A stretch of DNA of 64,000 bases from Sulfolobales archaeon (GTDB lineage Archaea; Thermoproteota; Thermoprotei_A; Sulfolobales; NBVN01), in contig JAOAKA010000002.1 of the NCBI GenBank assembly GCA_026413885.1, positions 221,558-285,557 on the forward strand, in the 5' to 3' direction. Shown here in pieces: positions 32,438 through 41,308 of this stretch (positions are counted from its first letter, which is position 1; each line of letters begins with the position of its first letter). Below the pieces are notes generated by a model. That model saw only the letters and a list, made by a program, of their open reading frames with translations, had not been told where the DNA came from and ran no database searches. The position numbers and the translations under genes were made by a program.

Positions 32438-34408
32438 TTACTCAAAGAATACTAGTTCACCAGTGTTATCGAGGACTCTATAGCCTGGATACTTAACTAT
32501 CAATTCTCTGAATTCCTCAGACTTCAAGTAGTTAATTAAGCCCTCGACCGCCGGAGTCTTAATCGACTCTACACTTACAGCTATATCGAATCTCTCGTGA
32601 GCTAGAGGTATGAATTCTAGTCCATATTTAGATGCTACATACTTTGCTGCCACACCGACATCAGCTCTACCAGTCAGCACGCTAACTGCCACACCGGTAT
32701 GTGTCCTAGCTTCTGTATAGTAGCCTTTAATCCTATTCACTAGCTCCTCAAAAGATATACCTAGACTGCCGGCGAGATCCTCCAGTATTGAGTCAACTAG
32801 CACTCTTACACCACTGTATTTACTCCTATTTACGAATACGACATCGTCTCTCAGTAAGTCTCTGAAGTCTCTAATATTCTTTGGATTACCTCGAGCTACT
32901 ACGAGACCAACCTCTCTGAGATAGCCTACTGTGAGCACTACTCTATCCCTATAGCCGAGCTTTCTAACGTAGGTTTCGTTGTACGTTCCCGTCTCTCTAT
33001 CGAGTATGTGTACACCAGCTATATCTGCTACCCCTCTAGCAACAGCATTTAGACCAGCCAACGATCCAGCTACTATATACTTAAACGAGAACTTCCTACC
33101 TAGAGTCCTTAAGACGTCTGCGAGTAAGTAGTCGTGGCTTCCCAACCCAAGAATATCCACGGTTCTGCGGTTACTGAATCTATAAACTGAAATCACACTG
33201 CCGGCATCTAAATACGGTACCCCTGCCTTAACTCTTGTAAATCCATCAGCTAGCTGGAGAACGTTTACAGACCCAGAGCGATAGCCTATAGGATAGGCAA
33301 CCACTTTCCCCGACTTCTTTCTAAGTACTACTGGAACTAATCTGTCAACACCTAAATACCCAATCACTTTCTCAGCCAGTACGGCTTCTTCCAGCTGCTC
33401 CAGATAGCTCTCTCTTAAACCCAGGAACCTAGAGACCACGGGCTTCACAAGTATGTTGAAAACCATCATCATAGATAGAGGAAAACCTGGAAGACCGACT
33501 ATAAGTCTATCTCCAACCAGAGAAGCGAACGCCGGCTTTCCCGGTCTAACCTTCAGTCCATGGAATAGCATGTTGTGACTACCTAGTTTCTCTACTACTC
33601 TATAAGCTACGTCACCGACACCAGCTGAAGTACCCCCACTAGTAACTACTATATCGCATTCATCTACAGCTCTGCGTAGAACTTCTTGAAGGTCTTCCTC
33701 ACTATCTCTCACGATACCGTAGAAAACTACTTCAGCACCTAGCTCTCTGAGAGCCGCCTCGAGATAGTGAGAATTAACGTCGTAGACTGTTCCCGGCTTT
33801 AACTGCTCACCAACTCTAACTAGCTCATTACCTATAGACACAACTCCAACTTTAATCCTCCTATACACTTTAACACTGGATATACCAGCTCCAGCTAGTA
33901 CGACTAAGTCAGCAGAACCTAGAAGGGTTCCTTCAGAAGCCACAACATCTCCAGAAAATAACTCACTTCCACCATAAGCTACGTTATCACCGGGTGCGAT
34001 GCTGCGGTGGACGTAGATTACATCACCAACTCTCTTAGTATACTCCACTGGAACGACAGCATCTGCGCCTCGAGGCAGCATAGACCCTGTAGCTACTTCG
34101 ACACATGTGCCGGGCTCTACACGGTAGTTAGGTTCTTCACCTACGTTAACAGAACCCAGAATTCTGAGTTTAGCTGGATTGTCTTCTTCCACACCTTCAA
34201 GATCTGATGAGCGAACTGCGTATCCATCTACTTCAGACCTATCGAACGGTGGGTAGTCACCTAGAGCTAGAACATCTTCTGCTAGTACACGCCCTAGTGC
34301 TCGGCGGAGATCTACCTCTTCGATATCGAGCTGTTTAGAGAGCAGATGCTTTTCTAGTTCTTTTTGGGCATCATCTATAGTAACTAGCTTATGAAATACT
34401 TTAGCCAC
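32438..34408 (-). CDS. moeA: Molybdopterin molybdenumtransferase MoeA fused to a periplasmic-binding-protein-like domain
   Basis: 656 residues. Residues 1-400 are MoeA: DYPPFDRSEVDGYAVRSSDLEG, GTCVEVATGSMLPRGADAVVPVEYT, VVTSGGTSAGVGDVAYRV and GLPGFPLSMMMVFNILV. Residues 410-656 form a type 2 substrate-binding fold (DILGLGSHDYLLADVL, VAGSLAGLNAVARGVADIAGVHILD, GRADVGVAAKYVASKYGLEFIPLAHERFDIAV). MoeA inserts Mo or W into adenylylated molybdopterin; the added domain is known in archaeal MoeA proteins and resembles molybdate/tungstate or LysR-type ligand domains, so it may sense or present the oxyanion. The domain lacks a signal peptide, consistent with a cytosolic role. Confidence 0.93.
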   Translation of the reverse strand: MAKVFHKLVTIDDAQKELEKHLLSKQLDIEEVDLRRALGRVLAEDVLALGDYPPFDRSEVDGYAVRSSDLEGVEEDNPAKLRILGSVNVGEEPNYRVEPGTCVEVATGSMLPRGADAVVPVEYTKRVGDVIYVHRSIAPGDNVAYGGSELFSGDVVASEGTLLGSADLVVLAGAGISSVKVYRRIKVGVVSIGNELVRVGEQLKPGTVYDVNSHYLEAALRELGAEVVFYGIVRDSEEDLQEVLRRAVDECDIVVTSGGTSAGVGDVAYRVVEKLGSHNMLFHGLKVRPGKPAFASLVGDRLIVGLPGFPLSMMMVFNILVKPVVSRFLGLRESYLEQLEEAVLAEKVIGYLGVDRLVPVVLRKKSGKVVAYPIGYRSGSVNVLQLADGFTRVKAGVPYLDAGSVISVYRFSNRRTVDILGLGSHDYLLADVLRTLGRKFSFKYIVAGSLAGLNAVARGVADIAGVHILDRETGTYNETYVRKLGYRDRVVLTVGYLREVGLVVARGNPKNIRDFRDLLRDDVVFVNRSKYSGVRVLVDSILEDLAGSLGISFEELVNRIKGYYTEARTHTGVAVSVLTGRADVGVAAKYVASKYGLEFIPLAHERFDIAVSVESIKTPAVEGLINYLKSEEFRELIVKYPGYRVLDNTGELVFFE

Positions 34409-34483
34409 TAATCAGTCCCCGCAAGAAGCAGTGTGGGAGTGTAATAAACCTATATAGCACTAATGGGAGGTAGTGCTCTAAGT

Positions 34484-35545
34484 CTACTTACCACCGAAGC
34501 CCTTCTTGCTTAAGACTACTGCTAGAACAACTAGAAGTATAACTGAAGTTAGAGCTAGAATGTAGAGTTCTAATCCGTACTTAGGTACTTGAACGTAGTT
34601 TGTAACTGTAGCTGTAGCTCCAGGTAGGTAGTAGATCTTCGCATAGGTTTCAGTAACAATACTGGTGGTTACAACTGTAGAAGTCTCAACCGCAGGTGCT
34701 AGTGGTAATAGAGTGTTTTCAGCGTATGGATAAGCACTAACAGTAGCTATATCACCATGTCTTGCCGAGAACGTACTTAATATGTAGCGCTGGTCTTCAA
34801 TTGTCTCAACTAGTATATCGAGTACTCTAGGGAGAAATCTAATGTCCTCTCGACTAACACCGGTATAGACTATGGGGGTGTCTTCACCTTCTACTCCAAC
34901 TCTAATTAATCTATCAGGTGAAGACTCATCGTACGCAGAAATAGCTACTAAATACCTCCACGTAGCTACATTATAACCCACCGATTCGAAAATTACTACC
35001 GCAGGAACTTCAGCTACTATCGTATTGTTTACTACATATAATCTATCTAGAGCTATAGACTCACCGCCAGCGAGCACTAGCTTAGACAGATAGCCGCCGA
35101 GATTTGGAGCTACAATTACACACGCACACCACGCATCTACAGCTCTAAGTCTCACATTAAGACCTAGAGTCTCAGTCTTACTGCTACTGCAGTTCCCCAC
35201 GATATATATGTGAGCTATTTGTGGAGAGAAACCTAGAGGTGAATTAAGTGGGTTAGCAACCTTAGTGAAGCCTAGAGATATCTTAACAACTCCCCCTACG
35301 ACCTCAATCGAGAAACTCCTTAAATCAAAGTACTCAGCTCTATACGTGTCAGAGACAGCTCGGTACTTGTAGCCCCCGGGACCGTACTGATCTCCCTCGG
35401 GGTCTATGTAGCTAATCTTAGAAGGGCTTGAAGCTCCGGAGACAAATTCGAGGAGTCCAGCAATGTTGGCGGCTGCTATAGTAAACAGTAGTAACACAGC
35501 GATAGCTTTAGGTAAGCTATTTACGTATACAGCCATGCGACTCAC
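34484..35545 (-). CDS. Membrane-anchored surface protein with glucodextranase-C/DOMON-like domain
   Basis: 353 residues: a hydrophobic signal-like N-terminus (AIAVLLLFTIAAANIAGLL), an extracytoplasmic domain beginning ISYIDPEGDQYGPGGYKYRA...YFDLRSFSIEVVGGVVKISLGF, which resembles the C-terminal binding module of glucodextranase (PF09985-like), a Thr/Val-rich linker (ETSTVVTTSIVTETYAK), and a C-terminal membrane anchor (LYILALTSVILLVVLAVVL) with a short basic tail. Such modules often bind carbohydrate or haem-like ligands. A lone surface protein with no transporter beside it; it may bind sugars or belong to the cell envelope. Unrecognised beyond the domain. Confidence 0.75.
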   Translation of the reverse strand: MSRMAVYVNSLPKAIAVLLLFTIAAANIAGLLEFVSGASSPSKISYIDPEGDQYGPGGYKYRAVSDTYRAEYFDLRSFSIEVVGGVVKISLGFTKVANPLNSPLGFSPQIAHIYIVGNCSSSKTETLGLNVRLRAVDAWCACVIVAPNLGGYLSKLVLAGGESIALDRLYVVNNTIVAEVPAVVIFESVGYNVATWRYLVAISAYDESSPDRLIRVGVEGEDTPIVYTGVSREDIRFLPRVLDILVETIEDQRYILSTFSARHGDIATVSAYPYAENTLLPLAPAVETSTVVTTSIVTETYAKIYYLPGATATVTNYVQVPKYGLELYILALTSVILLVVLAVVLSKKGFGGK

Positions 35546-35624
35546 CTACCTCTAAATCCAAGATACCGTATAAAAATCCTAGCTATCTCTCAGTATTGCG
35601 GTGTAGTGAGTCTCTGCATCTCAT

Positions 35625-37442
35625 TTACTGAGTTCTCACAACTTTAGATAGTCTTCTTGGTTTATCTACGTCTACCCCTTTACGTACAGCTAAGCTGTAG
35701 GCTAGAAGCTGTATAGCTACAGCTATGCTAATAGGCATAAAGTGTCTTTTAAGGCTAGGCACTCTTACCTTAGCGAGAGATGTTTTCTCGTCATTACTTG
35801 TGTGAGATATCAAGACTGTCGGACTCCCGTAATCTAAAACTTCCTCTACGACCTTCAACATATCGCTAGCAGCACCTCGTTCTAGCGGCTCTATGAATAT
35901 CGTGAACATATTTCTATCTAGTATAGCTATAGGACCGTGCCTCAGCTCACCTCCTTCAACTCCTTCAGCGTGTATGTAAGCAGCTTCCTTAATCTTCAGA
36001 GCTCCTTCTAGAGCTAGTGGATATGTTATTCCTCTCGACACCACATAGCCGCTTGAGCAATTCGCAATAGATTTAGACGCTTCTTCTACTTCAAGGCGAA
36101 CTCTATCTAAGTTACCTAGAAGAACTCTATATACTTCCTCCACCTCCCTCCAGACCTCAGAGAGAATTTCGGAAGTAGGCTTTGAGGCTATCTCCGAGAC
36201 AGATCTCGCCAATATATACAGTAGTGTTAGAGTTGAAGTAAATGTCTTAGTAGCTGGAACAGCTAGCTCCGGCCCGGCAGCAATCGATAAGTAGATATTT
36301 GAGAATCTCGTTAATCTTGAGTTTATGTTGTTAGTAACTCCGATTACTGTGGCACCTCTGAGTCTAGCTTCATATGCTGATCTAACTACTTCAGAAGTCT
36401 CTCCAGACTGACTTATAGCTAGCACAGCATCACCAACACCTACACTTTCGAGGTAGTATAGTGGGAACTCTGAAGCACTAACTACAACCGGTACCTTACC
36501 GGCTAGCTCAGAGAGATAGTACGAGAAAACAAATCCAGCGTGAAGACTAGTGCCATTAGCTATTACGAAGAATCTATTACTCTTTAAAGCGATCTTTGAG
36601 GCGAGTTCTAGGTATCTCGCCTGCACTGCGGACGCTGTTCTGAGAATACTGTAGGGAGCTTCATATATTTCGCGCATCATGTGGTGTGGAAATCCATCTA
36701 CATCTACTAGAGATTCTTTAAGGTTGTAAACTAGAAAACTCTTAGTAATAGTGTTCCCATCAATACCTGCGAACCCGATTTTTCCCTCACTACTTATGAA
36801 GATGAGTTCACCAGCTTCTATACTGGTGTACTCTGAGACCATGCTGTATAGACTTGAGAGAGTTGATGAGACAACAACTACATCTCCACCTAAGCCTACG
36901 TATACTGGTTGGTGAGATGTGTAAATAGCTGCTGAACCATCTCTAAATAGAGCTGCTATAGCTACTATACCTTCGAGTCTAGCTACTGCTTCAGCGAAAG
37001 CTCTAGCATAGCTCAATCCTCCTCTCACATAGTCTTCTACTAGGTGGGCTACAAGCTCGAAGTCAGATTTAGAAACTACTCTATGATCTCTGTCTACTAA
37101 CTCTGCGTATAGCTCTTCGTAGTTTCTGATAGCTCCATCACCAGCTACAGCAACAACTTGCTCACAGTCTGTATGTGGATGTGCGTTTCTAGAGTCGGCT
37201 TTACCATGTGTGGAGTACCTAGTGTGACCGAGAACTACACTCATACGCATATCGCTAAGTGAGTACCTAGTGAAGAGTTCGGAGATTGGGCACGAGTCTT
37301 TTACTATACCTACCCTACTGTTCTCTATCCACGCAATTCCACTGCAGTCTTTTCCTCGAAACTCCATTCTGCTTAGCGCTAATTTAGCTAGTGGAAGTAC
37401 GTCGATGTTCTTATTCGATCTGATAAATATAAATCCCCCCAA
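35625..37442 (-). CDS. glmS: GlmS-like glucosamine-fructose-6-phosphate aminotransferase lacking the catalytic Cys
   Basis: 605 residues. The isomerase half is intact, with two SIS domains (NGTSLHAGFVFSYYLSELAG, AISQSGETSEVVRSAYEARL, GPELAVPATKTFTSTLTLL, EGVEGGELRHGPIAIL) and the C-terminal VDKPRRLSKVV. The glutaminase half begins MGGFIFI instead of MCGI, so the nucleophile Cys at position 2 is Gly; the oxyanion-hole motif NG is also changed (AVAGDGAIRNYEELY), while HTRYSTHG and NAHPHTD persist. The start is TTG; no Cys can be placed by another start in frame. The enzyme may use free ammonia, or the sequence may represent a lineage-specific GlmS. It makes glucosamine-6-phosphate for glycosylation. 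Confidence 0.88.
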   Translation of the reverse strand: MGGFIFIRSNKNIDVLPLAKLALSRMEFRGKDCSGIAWIENSRVGIVKDSCPISELFTRYSLSDMRMSVVLGHTRYSTHGKADSRNAHPHTDCEQVVAVAGDGAIRNYEELYAELVDRDHRVVSKSDFELVAHLVEDYVRGGLSYARAFAEAVARLEGIVAIAALFRDGSAAIYTSHQPVYVGLGGDVVVVSSTLSSLYSMVSEYTSIEAGELIFISSEGKIGFAGIDGNTITKSFLVYNLKESLVDVDGFPHHMMREIYEAPYSILRTASAVQARYLELASKIALKSNRFFVIANGTSLHAGFVFSYYLSELAGKVPVVVSASEFPLYYLESVGVGDAVLAISQSGETSEVVRSAYEARLRGATVIGVTNNINSRLTRFSNIYLSIAAGPELAVPATKTFTSTLTLLYILARSVSEIASKPTSEILSEVWREVEEVYRVLLGNLDRVRLEVEEASKSIANCSSGYVVSRGITYPLALEGALKIKEAAYIHAEGVEGGELRHGPIAILDRNMFTIFIEPLERGAASDMLKVVEEVLDYGSPTVLISHTSNDEKTSLAKVRVPSLKRHFMPISIAVAIQLLAYSLAVRKGVDVDKPRRLSKVVRTQ

Positions 37443-37523
37443 CTCGTTAAACCAAGTACACTTCGAGAGTATTTAAAATATGTGTAGTATCTTAAACTTC
37501 AATAACCTATATTTTCTGGATGA

Positions 37524-38762
37524 GTGAGATTGCCTCCGCAAGCAGTAACCATCGGAGTTGTCGGTAAGACGAATGTAGGTAAGACAACGTTTTTCTCAGC
37601 TGCTACTCTACTAGAGGCTAAAATCGAGAACAGACCGTTTGTAACTATAGAACCCAACGTAGGTATAGCTTACGTTAGAAAACCCTGTGCTCACGTAGAG
37701 CTAGGGCTATCTTACTGCAACCCCAAGAACTCTATCTGCTTCAGTGGGTATAGATTCATACCTGTTAAGCTATATGATGTAGCTGGTCTCATAAAGGGAG
37801 CTCACAGAGGGAGGGGGTTGGGAAACAAGTTCATGGACGACTTAAGGCAGGCGGACGTCCTCCTCCACGTAGTAGATATGTCTGGTGAAACAGATGAGGA
37901 AGGAAACCCGGTTAGACCTGGTTACTACGACCCACTCGATGAAATAGAGTCTATAGAGTACGAGATAAATGAGTGGTTTCACGAAGTAATAGTTCGCGAC
38001 TGGGATAGGTTTTCCAGAGGCTTAGATACCCTACCTTGGGATGAAGTAGTGGCTAGAATAACCAGGAAGGTATCTGGTCTATCTATAAGAAGAGAGCATG
38101 TAGTTGAAGCACTGAGAGAAACCAGGCTGGAGAACACCAAGCCTGGGTCGTGGAGGGAGGGGGAACTCAGGCTACTTACTCGAAGACTGAGAGAACACGC
38201 TAAGCCGATAGTCATAGTTGCGAATAAGATGGATATTCCAGAAGCTGAAGATAACTATAAGAGAGCTCTCAATGCTTTAAGCAACAGAGCGATCGTAGTG
38301 CCTGTTAGCTCTCTCTTTGAGTTGGCTTTAAGGAAAGCCGCTAGGTCGGACTTGATTAAGTACACACCTGGTGATGCAGACTTTCAGATAGTAGATGAAT
38401 CTAAGCTAACTATTAAGCAGAAAACTGTGCTAGATAGAATAAGAGACTTCATGAAGAAGTATGGAGGTTCAGGTGTTCAAAAAGCTCTAGACATAGCTGT
38501 CTTTAACGTACTTAAAATGATTGTTGTATATCCGGTCGAGAACATATCTAAGTTAAGTGATAAAGACGGTAACGTGCTTCCAGACGCCTACCTAGTTAAG
38601 CAGGGGACTACAGCACTAGAGCTGGCTGAATTAGTTCACACAGAGCTAGCTAGAGGCTTCATAGCTGCCCACATAGTAAATAGAAATAAGAGAACTGGTG
38701 CGGACTACAGACTATCTGATGGAGATGTAGTTAAGATTGTATCAGCTACAGCTCGCGGTTGA
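37524..38762 (+). CDS. ychF: YchF/OBG-family translation-associated GTPase/ATPase
   Basis: 412 residues: G1 VGKTNVGKTTFFSAAT, switch region NRPFVTIEPNVGIAYV, G3 YDVAGLIKGAHRGRGLGNKFMDDLRQADVLLHVVDMSG, G4 variant VIVANKMDIPE, and a C-terminal TGS domain (DAYLVKQGTTALELAELVHTELARGF...VKIVSATARG). Archaeal and eukaryotic YchF/Ola1 proteins bind ribosomes. The start is GTG 37524 with TTG 37530 also possible. It is followed by polB on the same strand after 92 bases. Confidence 0.94.
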   Translation: MRLPPQAVTIGVVGKTNVGKTTFFSAATLLEAKIENRPFVTIEPNVGIAYVRKPCAHVELGLSYCNPKNSICFSGYRFIPVKLYDVAGLIKGAHRGRGLGNKFMDDLRQADVLLHVVDMSGETDEEGNPVRPGYYDPLDEIESIEYEINEWFHEVIVRDWDRFSRGLDTLPWDEVVARITRKVSGLSIRREHVVEALRETRLENTKPGSWREGELRLLTRRLREHAKPIVIVANKMDIPEAEDNYKRALNALSNRAIVVPVSSLFELALRKAARSDLIKYTPGDADFQIVDESKLTIKQKTVLDRIRDFMKKYGGSGVQKALDIAVFNVLKMIVVYPVENISKLSDKDGNVLPDAYLVKQGTTALELAELVHTELARGFIAAHIVNRNKRTGADYRLSDGDVVKIVSATARG

Positions 38763-38854
38763 AGTATACTGCTTTACAGTAGAGACTTTCTCTACATAGT
38801 GCGCTAATCTCACTGTTTATTAGTTACATAATCTAGAGCTGTCTGGAGCTGGAA

Positions 38855-41224
38855 GTGAGGCTTAGGTTCTACCTACTCGATGTAAGTTACGAAATCCACG
38901 GTGGTGTTCCAGCTATACTTCTGTGGGGTGTGTCTGATGACGGTAGAAGAGTTTTAGTGATAGATAAAAGCTTCAGACCTTACTTTTACGCAATCTTAGA
39001 GGAAGGAGTTAGAGAAAGCGACGTCATAAGTAAGATTAAGCTTCTATCTAGAGGAGACTCACCCGTAATCTCAGCTGAAGTTTCACAGAAGAAATACTTT
39101 GGAAAACCGGTTAGAGTAGTTAAAGTAGTTACTGTGAAGCCTGAAGCAGTTAGAGAGTATAGAGAGCACGCTAAGAAAGTAAGAGGTGTTGTAGATGTTG
39201 TTGAAGCAGATATCAGGTTCAGTATGAGGTACGTGCTAGATAATAACGTACCCCCCTGCCAGTGGTATGAAGCCGATGTAGAGCCTGTGGAGGGAGTCGC
39301 TGGATATAGAGTCAGCTCTCTCTATGGATTAGTAGGTAGGTTAAAACCTCTAGATATCGCGATCCCACCGAAACTCAGAGTTTTAGCTCTAGATATAGAA
39401 GTCTACAACCCGAGAGGTGCTGTAAATCCATCTCGCGACCCCGTGATCGTAGTTTCCATGGCTACTTCTGATGGAGACTTCAAGCTACTTACAGCTTTAG
39501 ATGGACCTCAGCCTCAAGATAGAGAGCTTATTAGAGAATTCGTAAACTATGTCCTTACCTATGACCCAGACATAGTTGTTGGATACAACTCCGGTAGATT
39601 CGACCTTCCCTACCTAGTTGAGAGAGCTGATAAACTAGGGCTAAATCTAGATATAGGCAGGGTTAGAGGAGGTATTCCGAGGCCGTCTGTTCACGGACAC
39701 TACTCTATACCTGGGAGACTTCACGTAGATCTATACGACTTTGCTGAAGAAATACCGGAGATTAAAGTAAAGTCTCTGGATGCGGTAGCAGACTACTTAG
39801 GAGTTGTAAAAAGAAGTGAGAGAACTCTGATACCTGGTCACGAAATATTTAAGTACTGGGACGATAGAAGTAGGAGAGGTGTACTACTGAAATACGCTAG
39901 AGACGACGTAGTATCTACTTTAAAGCTATCTGAGAAGTTCCTCCCCTTTGCGATGCAGTTATCATCGCTAACAGGCTTACCTCTAGACCAAGTAGGAGCA
40001 GCATCTGTAGGCTACAGACTCGAGTGGTATTTAATGAGGTCTGCTGTGGGGATGAACGAGCTCATACCTAATAGAGTTGAGAGAGAGTATGAACCTTATA
40101 GAGGAGCCATAGTTCTAGAGCCTAAGAAGGGTGTTCACGACAACATAGCTGTTCTAGATTTTACCTCAATGTATCCAAACATCATGATCAAGTTTAACAT
40201 AGGTCCAGACACCTATGTTGAAGAAGCATCTGAGAGCTGCTATAGAATATCGGGAACTAGCTACTGCTTTAGAAAAGAACCTCCAGGTTTCTATAAAAGT
40301 GTTCTCGATACACTACTCAGACTGAGAAAAACCGTCAGAGAGGAAATGCGTAAACACTCACCAGACTCTCCCGAGTATCTAGTTCTAAGTGAGAGACAGA
40401 GAGCTTTAAAGATCTTGGCAAACGCGGCTTACGGATATATGGGCTGGGTTGGAGCTCGCTGGTACTTTAAGCTCGGTGCTGAAGCTGTTACAGCAGTAGG
40501 GCGAAATATTATCGAGAGAGCTATCTCGGTAGCGAAGAACCTAGGTCTTGAGGTTATATACGGAGATACTGACTCGATATTTGTTTCAAATAAGCCTGAG
40601 GTAGCTAAGTTCTTAGATGAAGTTATGCGAGAACTAGAACTCGAAATCAAGGTAGATAAAACATATAAGAGAGTCTTCTTCACTGAAGCTAAGAAGAGGT
40701 ACGTTGGAATCTTAGATGACGGTAGAATAGACATCGTCGGCTTTGAAGCTGTTAGAGGAGATTGGTCGGAAATCGCGAAAGAAGTTCAGGAAAATGTAGC
40801 TAAAATAGTGCTAGAGACAGGTGATGTCAAAAAAGCTGTTGACTACGTAAAAAATGTCGTAATAGAGCTGAAGCAGCAGAAGATATCTCTAGAAAAGCTA
40901 GTGATATGGAAGACAATTACGAAATCTCTAGATGAATACGAAGTTAGCGCGCCTCACGTTGCAGCAGCTAAGAAAATGGTGGGTCTAGGCTTTAAAGTAG
41001 AGAAGGGTAGTAAGATAGGATATGTCATCATAAGAGGTCAGGAGCAAATATCATCTAGGTCGATACCATACTTTATCGCTAAACCTAGTGATATTGATGT
41101 AGATTACTACGTAAAACACCAGATAATACCTGCCGCCTTGAGAATATTGGAGTATTTCGGTATCACTGAAAAGCAACTTGAGACTGCTTCAAAGACTGGA
41201 AAAACCCTACTAGATTTCAAGTGA
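38855..41224 (+). CDS. polB: Family B DNA polymerase
   Basis: 789 residues with intact exonuclease motifs (Exo I VLALDIEVYNPRG, Exo II VVGYNSGRFDLPYLV, Exo III LLKYARDDVVSTLKL) and polymerase motifs (A VLDFTSMYPNIMIKFNI, B KILANAAYGYMGWVGARWY, C IYGDTDSIFVSN). It is therefore a proofreading replicative or repair polymerase. Thermoprotei have several PolB paralogues; which one this is needs comparison. No intein interrupts the motifs, although motif C is a common intein site. The start is GTG. Confidence 0.96.
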   Translation: MRLRFYLLDVSYEIHGGVPAILLWGVSDDGRRVLVIDKSFRPYFYAILEEGVRESDVISKIKLLSRGDSPVISAEVSQKKYFGKPVRVVKVVTVKPEAVREYREHAKKVRGVVDVVEADIRFSMRYVLDNNVPPCQWYEADVEPVEGVAGYRVSSLYGLVGRLKPLDIAIPPKLRVLALDIEVYNPRGAVNPSRDPVIVVSMATSDGDFKLLTALDGPQPQDRELIREFVNYVLTYDPDIVVGYNSGRFDLPYLVERADKLGLNLDIGRVRGGIPRPSVHGHYSIPGRLHVDLYDFAEEIPEIKVKSLDAVADYLGVVKRSERTLIPGHEIFKYWDDRSRRGVLLKYARDDVVSTLKLSEKFLPFAMQLSSLTGLPLDQVGAASVGYRLEWYLMRSAVGMNELIPNRVEREYEPYRGAIVLEPKKGVHDNIAVLDFTSMYPNIMIKFNIGPDTYVEEASESCYRISGTSYCFRKEPPGFYKSVLDTLLRLRKTVREEMRKHSPDSPEYLVLSERQRALKILANAAYGYMGWVGARWYFKLGAEAVTAVGRNIIERAISVAKNLGLEVIYGDTDSIFVSNKPEVAKFLDEVMRELELEIKVDKTYKRVFFTEAKKRYVGILDDGRIDIVGFEAVRGDWSEIAKEVQENVAKIVLETGDVKKAVDYVKNVVIELKQQKISLEKLVIWKTITKSLDEYEVSAPHVAAAKKMVGLGFKVEKGSKIGYVIIRGQEQISSRSIPYFIAKPSDIDVDYYVKHQIIPAALRILEYFGITEKQLETASKTGKTLLDFK

Positions 41225-41308
41225 CTGTTCTTCAATCATGTTTACGGGAAGATAATGTCTTGATTTAAACTACAAACATGGTTAAGCAGTACTATGGGAG
41301 ATCCTCAC

